The notes under the pieces are model-generated. The model was not told the origin of the DNA and did not search any database. It saw only the letters and a list, made by a program, of their open reading frames with translations. A DNA stretch of 62,000 bases from Acanthaster planci. Its lineage: Eukaryota; Echinodermata; Asteroidea; Valvatida; Acanthasteridae. Shown here one piece after another: positions 11,301-23,169 of this stretch. Both the position numbers and the translations under genes were made by a program. The stretch lies in the NCBI RefSeq assembly GCF_001949145.1, contig NW_019091590.1, forward strand, positions 1 to 62,000, in the 5' to 3' direction. The stretch's first letter is position 1, and each line of letters starts with the position of its first letter.

Positions 11301-14300
11301 TGTTTTCTTGAATTACAAATTTAAAAGTTTAGTAAAATTTCAATTGACATTGAGTGCAATTTCAATCCAAAATCATCCGAATGATTCCAAAGAAACATTT
11401 TTGGAAAAAATTCATTTCCAACAAATTTGGGGAAGCTTTGGCACTCATTTTATAAATCGAATGATCCCGTAAACTTTCATGAACTACAGTCTGGTATAAA
11501 TTGTTCTTTAAAATCCAAAGAGTGTTTCACAGGAAGATGTATTATAACATGAATGGTAACGTCTGTCCGTTTTTTTTAACTTAAAAATGCCACTTTTCAT
11601 CCTGTCAGACTTCACGGAAAGATGGCGGATGCGTCGAGAAACAACTTAAATACTTCAGCAAGTACACCAAAAGCATGTGTCTCCGAGAGTGTGTGATTGA
11701 CCTGCTCCTACAGAACTGTGGATGCGTTGAACCTTACATGACAGGTTAGGCCACTTTCAGTTCCAGCACGCAGAATGTAACGAGGAAGTTTCTACCAACC
11801 ATAAACTAATTGTTCTGAGCTGATGTGGTGTAGTTAATGGTCTTTGAGCACAAACATTTAGGGGAAAACACCAAATGCAGTGGACAACATAGGCAACCGG
11901 GGAAATGAGATTAGAGGAACATACACGAATACTTCAATGTTTCTGGTTATTTTTCTAAATTTTTCCGTAAATTAATTAATTTTAAAGTCTAAGTTATTAG
12001 AACACCATGTGAAACTGCCAGTATTTTGTCCGGGCGGATTAGTATTTCGTATTTGTTTCACAGTTTTGACAGTGATCAGCCCAGGCAACCACAGTAATAA
12101 GCTTTTAGCGGATAAACTGTTTTCTTCTTATTTACACAAACACAAGAATTTGAAATTCTCCATTCTAAAAATACTGTTGCGATACCTCGTGATTCAATGT
12201 AAGCTTTTGCTTCTAGTTACATAAGAGACGCCTCGCACTATTACACTGTTTTCAATGGATAAGGTGGGCACAAAGGAACCAGTCCATTCCAGAGATGGTG
12301 GTCCCTATGCAAAAGCTTGCCCCAAATCACGAGGTATAGCAACAGTGCCATTAGTCTGGGAATTTCAAATTATGTTCCTGGGCAATCGGATAATTCAGTG
12401 TACCAGATCTTATTCAAATTTAACTCGCAAAAGGCTTATTTGCTCAGGCGGCATACTAATTCAACAGTGCGAATACTAATCCTCCAGGGGCGAAAAAGTA
12501 ACCCGCCCAGGCAAAATAACGGTGTCAGATTTTTCTGGTTATGTTGTAAATACACTTCCGTAGAATACGTTTTCGTACTTATCATATTCAATTGTTTCTA
12601 ATTCACTTCACCAGTTTCCAGTGAAATGCGAGTCTGTGACCCCATCGAAATATCTGTTTGTGTTCACGGACAATCAGGTGAGAACTTCTTTGTAAACTTT
12701 GCAGTTGAAACTATATTTGGTCTCAAGGATTTCATCCAAACCTTCGCAACACGGGCGATTCACAAGAGTGCGCCTCCAAGAGTTTGCAACGCGTTGGCGA
12801 TGGCAGATCACAATCCTCGATATCTCTCGACCCATTTCCAAACGGACATTGGGTCGACAGATTTTGTACATCGTGATTGGCCAACGCGTTGCAAACTCTC
12901 AGAGGCGCACTGCTGTAAATAGCCGTCCCCCGGAAGATCGGCCTTGTTTTTGTAACCGAACGAGTCACAAATCATGTGCACGGTTTATACGTCAGACAAA
13001 CGCAGATATGTTGACATGTGTGACTGCCCACTACCATGTTCGACGGTCAAGTTCACCACCAGCGTGTCCTACACACTCTTCCCTGGCAACTTCTACAGTT
13101 GGTTGCTTGCCGAACAGTTCAGCACTGACGAGTTTACGTTACCTCATGATTTTTATCAGTAAGTTAATTAAATTTCCAGAGAAATCTTCATTGTGCAATT
13201 TTCTTCATGCATTAGGACTATTGCTTATTTTTTTATTGCAAGAGAAATGTAAAGGAGAGTGAAAAAAAGACCTAATTGGAGATGCATTTTGTGTCCAAAA
13301 TGGACACAAAAGGGGTTCGTACTGCAGGTCAAGACTGGAAAGCAAGGAGGTATAGTTATTCCACTGTTGTGAACTCCCCTCTCTCTTTTTGTGTCATCAC
13401 CGATTTTCAGGGAAAACTTTGTGATCATCCAGATGTTTTTTGAGGAGTTAACGGTTGAGCATCGTGAACAGCACAGTGATTACACCTTCTTCGCTCTACT
13501 TTGTAAGTCCATAGACGGTTTCAGGGTATACTTTGCAATGGCTTTTGGGGGGTGTTTGGGGATGTTTAACGATGTCGATGGTCAGTTGCCTCATCTACGG
13601 TTGCACACGGATACTAAGATCCCATTTATAGCACTAGAAGGTTTCTGCACGTTCTTTCCAAATCGGCTGTCTCGTTAAGCATGCATATGGCGTGCCTCAG
13701 AGAGTGTTCATGCCTGCGAATCTCATTTATACATAGCCAAAGTTTCTGCCTTGTGTAAATGATGACACCATCACGCTTTCCACCGGTTTTCGCCGATGCA
13801 TTTTGTTTCAGGCTAGGTCGAATGTGTAAATGACCCTCGTGTAAATAGTTCTCGGGGGCGCAATGTGTCTTTAGCATTAGCCATGTCCCCATTTTGGCCG
13901 AGACAAAACAAAGCGCTAAACAAAGTGCCCCAAACTGCCGCCTACCTGATAGCCATTTATTTCGGACAGGGTATACAGAGTCAACTGTTAAAAGACCTCG
14001 ACAGAGACCATGTGCAACTTTGGTACTAATGATAAGATAGAGGAAAAGAATATTGTGTCTACTGCCACCAAGCGAGGATTAGTAACAAGGTTCTTTCACG
14101 GCCTCTCGTTGTCAGTGGCGTAAATCTGTGTGGGAAATTTGGGGGAAGAGGAAATGTGTGTGGGGGTGCCTTGCCCGGCCACGGAAATTTGAAAAGTGTG
14201 GGGGGGGGGTAATTTTCATGATAAAGATGTACATCTGTAATGTGTATCAAATTCATGCAGGATGTTTCATCAGAAAGGTATATTTAGGCCAAACGAAAAA

Positions 14301-17300
14301 TGGTCGGCTCGATTTTGAACGTGCGCGTCAATTCTTTTTCCATTTTTTTCTCAAAATTTAAAAAACAGCGCCGTCTATTTCCGCACCGCCTGAATGTTCG
14401 CGAGTAGACTGCTTCCCGGCCACAAGTCAGAAGGGCGATTTGTTCAAGGAACTAGACTAATTCATGGGTAGCTCGTACCCGCTGCGTAATGTTGATGTCG
14501 AACACAAACAGACGGCCATGGATAGGTTACAAAGTTGCAGCCAGCTGATCAACAATTGAGGCATGACGTGCGACGTGTTACTACTAGCCTTTGCTCTTTG
14601 ATTAAATATGCCACTCATTTCCGTGTCCGCTGCCAAGTCTTAAAAAGCCATCAACATCGCCCCCCCCCCAATAAAAAACCGCATCGCCGCATCAACTCTG
14701 GAACTTTTGGTCTGACCAGAGACCGAGTATTTTTTTTTTCATTATGGCTTTTAAAAATTGCTTTCCCTTTTTAGTGATATTGCAAATATTTTAGTCGTTG
14801 GGAAATCCTGAAAAGTCTTCACAATCTGCTTCATTTTTTTTGCTCATCAAAAAAGTGTGTGGGTGTGTGTATGTGGGGGGGTGATTTAATAATAGCCCAC
14901 CCCCAGAAAAAAGTTGGGGGATATATACTCCCATCCTCCGGTATTTAAGCCCATGCTCGTTGGATTTGATTATTAAGTCACCAAAAGAGGTACGTCATCT
15001 GTTACATGTGCCTCATATTCTTTATGACTCAGTGAGCTACAATCCTGGCCAAATCTCGTTTGGCCCCGAACCCCGGGTCGACAACACTGAAGCCTGATTC
15101 GTTATGATATCACATGTTGTATACTAATGTAGTAGTAACTTTATTCTGCCGTGCCTTGACCTTGAGGGTTAAGCCTTGCCTTTGGTCTTAAGGCTTGTGG
15201 GTCAAAGTCTTGTCCACGAGAATCAAATTCTTTGCTCCAATACTGGCTTGTTATAAGACAAGCATATGTGAAATAGCATAGAACGATGAGATGATCATTT
15301 GATTTATAAATAAAATTTGATTATTCATTGACAACCCATTTTGCATCTTTATCCAAGTCACATTTTGACAATCTGAATTTTTTTATTAAAATGATAGCAA
15401 CAATCAATTCGTTTTCATGTAAACCTTCAAAATGCGCCTTTCTGTCTCAGTTACTGTCAACTTTTGTTTCACTGTTTTAAAAGGATGTTTCATTGCCTTT
15501 TTTGTTTTCATGCTAACGAGTTTTCCCATATTCATGAGTGGAACTGTGATGCTATTCCGGGAAGAAAGCCTCAATATAACACTGGACTGCATAAAAAAGT
15601 GACTGATGAGAAAATGAAAGTATTAATAAGAAGCGCACTGATGTATTCACGTCAACATTTCACACTATTGAAAATACGGCAACTTAAAGTCCACACGTTA
15701 AAAATGAATTATAAAATGACAGGAACGGTGCTGCCATTTCAATTAAATCTTTATAGAGAAGGAATTTGTTGCAAAGGGGCTCTCTTCACAGGGCAATGTA
15801 TATAAAGAACTATCCGCAGATCAGATCCACCACACAACATGACATGTTATTTAGCTGTCATTTTAGGCTAGTGAACCCCCCCTCCCGAAAAAAGAGGAAA
15901 ATGTGGCCTGTCACTCATATAACACTATGGGAGAGTTCAGACATGTATAGGCATCTGCCAGGGAGAAGAACACGTAATGTTGACGACCATTGCTGCTTGT
16001 AACCCGCAAGGCTTTTTCTAGGTTTGAATACAGTGAGCTTAAAGGATTGGTGCTGATTTATTTCTATTTATAATCTTAATTTCTTAAATTTTCGACAATG
16101 AAACCGATACCAATCGTGTTCGGGTCAATTTCTTCCAAGTGATCTCAATACAGAAGAAGTGGCATATCAAGTGAATGTTTATATTTGATGGGTTAACAGT
16201 AATAGAACCAGGCACAGTCTGGCGGCACGGGCACTCGCCTCCTCCTTTTATTATTTATTGTCATAATTACAAATTTGTTTGCTTTCAACCACGGAATCAT
16301 TTGATATTTTCAAAAAGAAATTCTCACAAAAGATGTGTCCCACTAGTTTGGTGGATTATTCTTCTTGCGTCACCCCAACTGCCCAGACAGGGCTGCCCCA
16401 AAAGTACACGTTCAAAAATTATGAAACAAACTCAAAACAAACAAACAATCCCTAGTTGTTAGAATTTCAACACAAGAATATGACATCTAGAACCCAAGGG
16501 ATGTCCAATCAGTAAAGCTTTTGGTTTACCCCATTCTCGCCGCAATAGCAGCTGTATACAACGTCTGTATCACAGCGAATGGCCCATTCAGTCCCTCAGT
16601 CGTAGTCCATTCCCCCCCCCACGGTAACCTACGTAACATTTCATTTTGATCTGACTGAAACTTAATGTTGTCATTTTTATATAGGTAATCTGTACCTCAG
16701 TGGTCATAAACTTCATAACAGGATTCGAGTTACAAAAATGGCACAGGAAAAAAGTCACCAGTACTTACTTTAGTATGTCCCATGGAGTGGCTGTAAAACT
16801 TCGCAAGCAAGAACATTTGTGAAAACAAAGCAAAAACATTTAACTTTAACAAACCCAAGGTCAGTAATTCGAATTTCTACTCATAATTAGTGTATAGGGG
16901 ATTGTTCAAGCACAATCATCAATAAAAGCCCTGGAAGAGGCACGTGTCCATTCAGAGCTATGGATTAAACTGTAACTAATCCAACCAAATCTTAAAACAT
17001 TGACCAGGCCTCCAACCTCCCATCCCCTGTCAATGTTGTGTCTTGTAGGTCAGGGTCAGTGCAACCTGGGGAGGGTGTGGCTATTAACACGTGTCCTGAC
17101 AATTTTGGCCAGAATTGTAGTTATGTGTCTCAAAAACGCGAGGTCATCCGATGACAAAGCACGCGTGCTAGTTGGCCCATGGCCGGCAGCGCTGAGAGGG
17201 CAGATCTAGCAACTTTTTTCTGTGACACAGGATTTAGGAGAACCAGTCAGACCGAGCATAATTATTCTTCATACCCAAAATCTCTCATTTGCTTTCTTTT

Positions 17301-17426
17301 ATAGGTGACATTGGAGGCGCCCTTGGGCTATGGCTTGGGGGCAGCATTCTGACTATTGTGGAAATTCTGGACCATTTTACCTCCACAACCGTTATTCCTG
17401 GTTCAACCTCGAACCAGCGTGGCTAA
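5303..17426 (+). CDS. ENaC/ASIC-type (degenerin family) sodium channel subunit, ten exons
   Basis: Exons: 5303-5565, 6284-6481, 7929-8099, 8995-9116, 10963-11147, 11609-11744, 12615-12677, 12996-13158, 13411-13502, 17305-17426. Joined, they give 1515 bases (504 aa) with every splice phase consistent. Seen in order: cytoplasmic N-terminus with a degenerate HG motif (V70-G71); TM1 around residues 95-117, followed by FPAVTFCNTNRF; a DFRRVLTDAGVCFTFNSG segment; a GIGIPPG segment; cysteine-rich stretches; CDCPLPC at about 388-394; and TM2 with DIGGALGLWLGGSILT. G476-G477-S478 occupies the selectivity-filter position (G-A-S in ASICs). At least 12 extracellular cysteines are visible. Family knowledge: trimeric plasma-membrane cation channels blocked by amiloride and gated by acid, peptide or other ligands. 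The ligand here cannot be inferred. The exon 2 acceptor (CAACAGAG|A) is weak but is the only one that keeps phase. The C-terminal tail is very short (about 16 residues). Confidence 0.85.
5966..6172. repeat. Foldback (MITE-like) inverted repeat in channel intron 1
   Basis: A left arm (GCAGCAAAATAGCC ... ACTGTGATGCTAAT ... GCAATACAGTAGGCAAAC) is mirrored by a right arm running from GTTTGCCTACTGTATTGC to GGCTATTTTGCTGC. The arms are about 75-80 bases, separated by a spacer of about 60. No coding capacity. Consistent with a non-autonomous DNA transposon relic. No target-site duplication was established. Confidence 0.7.
6645..6952. repeat. Exact tandem duplication, two 154-base copies
   Basis: Bases 6645-6798 and 6799-6952 are head-to-tail copies that differ at only about two positions, both in a T-rich run near the end of the unit. 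Each begins with a T/C-rich tract ending in CCAACAGG, which looks like a splice acceptor. The duplication lies in channel intron 2 and is probably recent. Confidence 0.85.
7141..7271. repeat. Foldback inverted repeat in channel intron 2
   Basis: The left arm (GATTGTTGCCTG ... GGGTCCATGG ... TTTGTACACCC) is complementary to the right arm (GGGTGTACAAA ... CCATGGACCC ... CAGGCAATAAT). The arms are about 45 bases with a short centre. It is MITE-like, with no coding content. Confidence 0.65.
9176..9500. repeat. Foldback repeat family A, copy 1 (channel intron 4)
   Basis: The two ends are inverted and related to each other. The right half carries AAAGCTTGCCCCGAATCACG followed by AGGTATAGCAACAGTG. 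The left half carries the degenerate complement with TCTGGGACACTGATTTATCT. A second copy lies at 12166-12440. Both sit in introns of the channel gene. Confidence 0.6.
10326..10640. repeat. Dispersed repeat family B, copy 1 (channel intron 4)
   Basis: Bases here match 32310-32590 in the same orientation. Shared blocks include TTTACAATAAGAC, GCCATAATCA, CATAGTTTTACTACT and AAAAGTGATC, and the order is conserved over about 300 bases. There is no ORF of note. It looks like an interspersed element, and two copies 22 kb apart show it is repetitive. Confidence 0.65.
12166..12440. repeat. Foldback repeat family A, copy 2 (channel intron 6)
   Basis: The left arm (CTGTTGCGATACCTCGTGATTC ... AAGCTTTTGC region) is inverted relative to the right arm with GCAAAAGCTTGCCCC and AATCACGAGGTATAGCAACAG. 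The right flank is related in inverted orientation to 9176-9260 of copy 1. Confidence 0.6.
12752..12925. repeat. Foldback inverted repeat directly before channel exon 8
   Basis: The left arm with GTGCGCCTCCAAGAG and TTTGCAACGCGTTGG is mirrored by CCAACGCGTTGCAAA and CTCAGAGGCGCAC. The arms are about 80 bases and the centre is nearly absent, so a long hairpin is possible. The element ends about 70 bases before exon 8. Confidence 0.7.
15405..15610 (+). repeat. Dispersed repeat C, copy 1 (channel intron 9)
   Basis: This stretch is similar to 20735-20910 in the same orientation. Shared blocks include AACTTTTGTTTCACTG, GCTAACGAGT, ATATTCATGAG and GAAGAAAGCCTCA. One copy lies in an intron of the intact channel and one in the broken copy, but in different introns, so it is more likely an interspersed repeat than part of the gene duplication. 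Confidence 0.5.
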
Positions 17427-19020
17427 TGCTACAAGGAAACATTGCGTATTTCTATAATTGTTACATATACATATTTTAATTGACCTAATTGACAATAGCA
17501 ACCATCTCAGAAGGCTGTATTTTGATGTCCACTTACACATACATGGCCCTAACTCTTCTTGCTGATAATATTCAAAAACACTGATTGTTGTTTATGTGCA
17601 ATATTCTGTATGATTGATTGGCTTTAAGATTGAAATCCTGTACATTCCGTTCTACACATAAGCCTGCAGGCAAAGGGAAGCAACACATTGAAAATCACAA
17701 AGGAAGTTATCGGTTCAGATTTTTTTATTCCTGAAAAGGAAAACTCAAATTTCGTTGTTAATCTCAATGTCGAAGTGGAAGTAAAGATGCATACTCGTCA
17801 TGAACAGAAATGTTTAATATATGTCCCCACCTGAAGAGAAAGCATTTTCGAAGTGTGTTATGAGTTTGCCCAAACGCAGTTTTTCTTCTCTGTTCCCCGC
17901 TCCGCTTGACACCACTGAGTTATTTTTTACCTTGCTAGATTGTCTAAAAGCTTTCACCAACAAGGATGATGCGTAGATGATTCCAGTTAAAACAAAGGTA
18001 CATAAAGACAAATTACACGTTGCATCAACAAATTGCTCGGGTGAAGACAGGGTAGTGTTTGCACAACATTATAAGAATATTTACAGGGAGCACAGATAGA
18101 AAACACCTCAACGGGACTTTGGTAATTAAATCCAGCCGATCTGTCATAGGACCATAACGACCAAACTCCGAATCGCAGTCATTTACTAAAGACGTATGGG
18201 GTTTTGCAAACGGAGTCTTGAAGACCTTTGCAAGTGTATGAATGACGTCACAAATAGCTTGGACACGCATGTGCATTTGCCCTTTGGGGAAAACCGGAAA
18301 TGCATATCATCAGTTTTATTTAAATTGAATTGATCACCTGATCGCCAGATTTTAGAGTGCAATCAAACCCCTCCCCATATTTTCTCTATAATTTTTAGGG
18401 GGGACGCCTTTTCCTTGTGTCCTGATATTTTGTTTTCCTACTCTCTACTTATGTTTGTATAGAAAATGTAAAGACAGACATTTTTCACCCAAAGTGACAA
18501 CAACGTTGCCCTGGGTTTCACTTCAACTTTTGGCGTCCCTTATATTTGTACCTACTGTGTGCGTCACCCCCTTCTGTCCGTGACGGGCATGGCTAGCGTC
18601 TGATTCTATCCAGGTACCAAAAGCAACAGTTAGTGTGCCAATAAACCTCACAAAGATTGTGAGAAAAAGTTTTGGCTACGTTGAGGGATGGTTTGCCTGA
18701 AACTATTTTACGATTCGGTCATCAACCACCATGTTAAATTGTAGCCTACAGATGGTCTCAAGATGTTTTCCCTGCGCATGAGCATCTTCATCATTTACCC
18801 GTATCTATGGAATAAAGTGAATTAATGTTTGCTGTTGACTGTTCTGCTGATCAATTGTAAATATCTGTCCCATGTAATTATCCGTGTGGTTGCGGTGAGT
18901 TGCGCAATGAGCAGTTAGCCGAAGAAACATAACCAGATGGAGGTCAGGCGTGGGTCAGTTCGGATTTGGTCAAGTTCCACACGGTCCGGTGAAAAAAAAC
19001 CTGTAAGCAAAATTATACCG
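17427..19020. other. Spacer between the intact channel and its broken copy
   Basis: Probable 3'UTR and intergenic DNA of about 1.6 kb. AATAAA occurs near 18640 and 18812, but neither can be assigned to the upstream gene. Two minus-strand frames between 17814 and 18276 hold a hydrophobic stretch but no recognisable domain, and they are not called as genes. Confidence 0.5.
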
Positions 19021-22000
19021 ATGGTTAGCAAAGTGAAGCCCACGGAAGACAAAATAAGTACCGTGTCACTCGGCCGAAACTGGCGACGCCGGCAAGATGA
19101 CCAGTTGACGAACGACAAACAGTTCCCCGGGTGTTGTAGGCGCAGCGTCAGGGAGTTCTCCACCACTTGGTCGTCGACAGTGCCCGATGCCGTGGGATTC
19201 ACAGGTATAAAGTACATAGCCAGCAGTCACCATCACAAACTGCGAAAGTATTCTAATATAATTCTTTCTTCCTTTTTTCTAACCACTTGTAATCACAGGG
19301 AACTATTTGAAGTGGGATTTCGCAACACTGAATAGCCTGAAAATGACACATAGGCCTATATACCCCAACAGCAAGTTCTAAAAAATGAAAGTAGAGTTAA
19401 AAATAAAGAGGGGTATACGCTTTTGGTTAATGTTAGCATTGGTATAAATCCCGCAAGGATGGGGGTATATAACAGTGATGTAGTCGAGTACTTTTTTAGA
19501 ACCAAGTTCTCTACCAAATATTTAGCTTGGAGGGAACAAAGCTGAAGTACATTGGCATTTGATGGTACATGCATAAAGGTAAGATTACAAAGCAACATAA
19601 TGACTTCAGACCATCACTGTTTGATTGAAATTAACTTTTTAGGACAAAAGTACTCGGAAAAGTACTCAGCCGAGTACAGTTTTCCTTACAGTCGAAATCA
19701 AAGCCTTTAGGATTCCCTTCCTTGTTTTTTTTAAACATAATTTCTGATTTCAGGGATTTCCTTTTCCTACCGCACAAGACATCGCTGTGTCGATGGTCAA
19801 ATGCTAACATGGATTAGGTGATTATCCAACGTTACTAAGAATTCCAAACATTATAGTTCGCAGTAACCGATATTCAGATATATTGCCATCAGTAACTCGG
19901 AACCTTACTACAAAAGATACATAGGGTGGCGTTGAAGACCTTGGATCTGAAAACTTCACTAGAGTCATCACCGACTCTAGCGTTTGCTATACGTTCAATG
20001 CTAGGTTGCACAATGAGAGCCTATTGCAACAGACAGCTTCAGGTACGTGAGATTTGAGAGTGTAGTTCCCAAAAATGTCAAAACAACCAACTAACTGTCA
20101 AGGAAAGCTGCGACAAATCAACGACAGAAGTCGCGACAACCCCTCAGAGCCCACTGCTCAATGAAAACCTTTTTTCCAGGTAGAACTTGGGGCCAGGACG
20201 TCGTACGTGATGTCCAGCAAATTGAGTATTACTACTCGAGTATGAATCGACAGTCGGCCGGTATCATTGTAGCAGTGCACGACCAGAAGGACATAACGAG
20301 GTAGAGTCGATGGGTGTGGGCGTGGCGCCTGGAATGGAGGCTAGAATCGGCTTACGGGCAAAAAAGGTACATAGAAAACATACAGAAACACAGATTCAAA
20401 CTTTCCAGATGTTTTATTCACTAATACAATTTTTTATACCATCAAATCATTATGCTGTGAAAACTGAATCCTTGTTCAAAAGCCAAACATCCTGCTTTTA
20501 TATTGTGTAAGGTTGAATATCTACATCATCCAAGCGGTGAATGCAACTCGAAGGAACTGAAATATTTCAGTTCCTACACAACCAACACCTGCCGGCTTGA
20601 ATGTTTAATTGATACCGTGTTGGATGCTTGCGGGTGTGTGGAACCCTATATGGCAGGTATGAATCGGATTTCTTGGTAATAAATAGCGTAATGTCTACTT
20701 CGAAACTTGCTATGAAAGTTTCTGATCGTGGTGGTTGCAATCAATTTGTGTGAATAAAAACCTGCAATGTGCGCTTTTTTTCTCGGTTGACATTATTTTT
20801 AACTTTTGTTTCACTGCGCTAACGAGTATTTCAATATTCATGAGCAAAACTGTGATGTTACCCCAGGAAGAAAGCCTCAGTATTACATTGGTTTGTACAC
20901 AGAATTGTCCTGCACTTTTGTAGATCTGGCTGGACTAAATTTTCTCTTCTTTGCTGATTAATTGTTGTTTATGTGCATAGCAATGATCAAGCATCAACCC
21001 CTTTCTCAGAAATGTTTTCAGTAAGGAAATTCACGGTTTACAATTTGAGCAGAGAAACCTGTGCACTGAACTGTCTTCCCTGGAAGACATCAAAGCAACA
21101 GCGACCTCAGTTATCCAGGAAAGCGTGGATAATAATATTTAGTGGTTTAAACAGTGCACTTTTCAATGCATTTAACCAAAAGGAATGTATGAGTTTTCGT
21201 ATTTTAAAGAAGAGTACCGGTACTGTTGCAGTAACATTCTGTCAAAGAAAAATTCATTACAGCTGCATTTAAAAAATCATAATGTCGTTAGGCTAATATT
21301 TTATTGTTCGTCACGTGGTTGGTGTGTGCACCGTTTCGCTCGCAAATTGTTAGGGCTGTCTAAGCAACGAAGAAGTTGCCTTCTTGAGTTATTTTCTACC
21401 TCGGAACATCATAACTTTTACTTTTTTGAAAACATTTAGAACATTAAATGAACCTGCTGAGTGATGTGAAATGACAATAAGTGTGATTTTTGTGGAAGAG
21501 AAGTTTGCTTAGATTCTTTTCGCGAAATGTCAGCCATTTAATACACTCTACTTGATTTTCTTGTGTAGTAAGCATGCACAGCTGGATTCAGATATTCTCT
21601 CTTTGGTTTTATTCTACGTAGTGTCGAGTGAACTACTTCGCTGCGATCCGATTGACGTATGTACGTGTGTTCATGAACAAACAGGTAAAAAAAACTTAAG
21701 GAAGACGGTATTGTTCCCTAGTTTCTGGTAGTCTCCATAAGACCTCTGAATATATAACTATTATCTGGTTGATGGGGCGTCGATTACATATCCAGACTGA
21801 TTCTTCGTAACGATCGAGGAACTCTGCTGCACGGCATTATTGTGAATTCAATTCCGCATGTAATTAATGGATCCATCGACGCCTAATCCACTCCATTTGC
21901 ATTAATTCGGCGAGAAATTATTCTGTTGGTGTATGGATTTTTTCAGGATTTGTCCACTGTTGAATGGCAATGACGAATGTTCCAATTTCGTAACATGGAA

Positions 22001-23169
22001 AGAACTTCCACCCTCATCGGCTGGGCAGAGACAGACTGGTGGGACGCTTTTGAACCGGGTGTAGCTTGGTGGTCATCACCAAAAACTGGTTCCGTTGTAT
22101 TTTGTCCAAGATTGTCTTTGGTAGCTTTTGATTGGATAAGAATGACAAATTGGTGATGTAGTACTCAAGTCGATCCTTGAAGCAATCGACACAGGAAAAA
22201 CATCTGAACCGGCTCTTGGTTGTGACCGCCAAAACGAACCCATAGATCGTTCACGTGACTGTCACACACGCAAAACAACCACATTACATTTTCCATTGTG
22301 TTCAACACACAGTCATTCTACTATCATTTTAGATGTCAAAAGGACCAATGAATTTAAAGCAACCGTCTTTGGGGGTCGTTTTATTTTCTTCCCAAGATAC
22401 AATGTGTTGAGGATCCAAGTTTAACTTCGAATCGCTGCGTGTGGAAAGTCTCAAGCAGCAATAGGATTACACCGCCTTCGGATTCCTGCGTAAGTGTGGT
22501 GATACCAAGAATAAAATACATGTAGACTCAACGTAGACTACAAGGGGCAAAATCAATTATATAGAAAACAGAAATCCCACTGCTTTCTTTTTCAAAAACC
22601 TTTCAGTTTTGAATTTTTGAGTACGTATTTCAAAAAAACAATACCGATTTTCCAAGATGTGTCGTCATTCCAACATGTCTAGTTTTTCACTTGGAAACCA
22701 AGAAAGGAATGATTCACGTCAAAGCAAAAACAAGAGAAAACAGAGAAAACAAATCACCTTTGTTTAGCTTCATTAGTTCGCAGTAAGGAACAGTATTCGG
22801 TACCACGCGAGCCGTGACGTTTAAGGTATACATGCAACACGTTACTACACTGCATTAGACTGTCCAGAATGGGGAAGCATCATTTTACTCACTTTTTCAA
22901 GGAAGGGAAGTAGGCTCAGGGTATTATGGAGGATTTTATCTAAAACAAAGAAAAGGCACGGGCCCGAATGATCTTGCGTCTTTTATATAGGTGACATTGG
23001 TGGCGCCCTTGGACTGTGGCTAGGCGGCAGCATTCTGACCGTGGCAGAAATTCTTGACAATTTGACGTATACGACTTTCATCCCTGGCTGGTCCTTGTTC
23101 CAGTATGTGAAGACATCACAGGAAAAATATCTCATTTTTTTAGATACATTTGTCTTTGCACTTAATTGA
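19021..23169 (+). pseudogene. Broken tandem copy of the ENaC/ASIC channel
   Basis: Recognisable exon equivalents: exon 1 at 19021-19247 (same MV..VKP start and same phase-2 donor), exon 4 at about 19925-20042, exon 5 at 20180-20366, exon 6 at 20512-20656 (with CLIDTVLDACGCVEPYMAG), exon 7 at 21622-21684, exon 9 at 22397-22489 and exon 10 at 22991-23169 (DIGGALGLWLGGSILT). I could not find equivalents of exon 2 (TM1), exon 3 or exon 8 (the CxC motif). Exon 5 is one base short around 20297-20301 and runs into TAG at 20302. Exon 9 has one extra base near 22419 and an in-frame TAG at 22462. The exon 4 acceptor phase also does not match. Synonymous-looking divergence from the intact copy is large, so the duplication is not recent. 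A working gene would need exons I missed and sequence errors at several sites; pseudogene is the simpler reading. Confidence 0.75.
20735..20910 (+). repeat. Dispersed repeat C, copy 2
   Basis: Second copy of the element at 15405-15610, lying between exons 6 and 7 of the broken channel copy. It shares the TTTTGTTTCACTG and GAAGAAAGCCTCA blocks, with small insertions and deletions. Confidence 0.5.

Noticed and set aside
13625-13900. Open frames on both strands after channel exon 9
   Set aside because: They are intronic; exon 9 ends at a GTAAGT donor and the TM2 exon is found at 17305 in matching phase.
15464-15805. 113-codon open frame in channel intron 9
   Set aside because: It overlaps dispersed repeat C and resembles no protein; it lies between two well-supported exons of another gene.
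17814-18276. Two minus-strand frames with a hydrophobic stretch, loosely like a membrane receptor
   Set aside because: A stop separates the frames, there are no splice sites that rescue them, and no family motif could be named.
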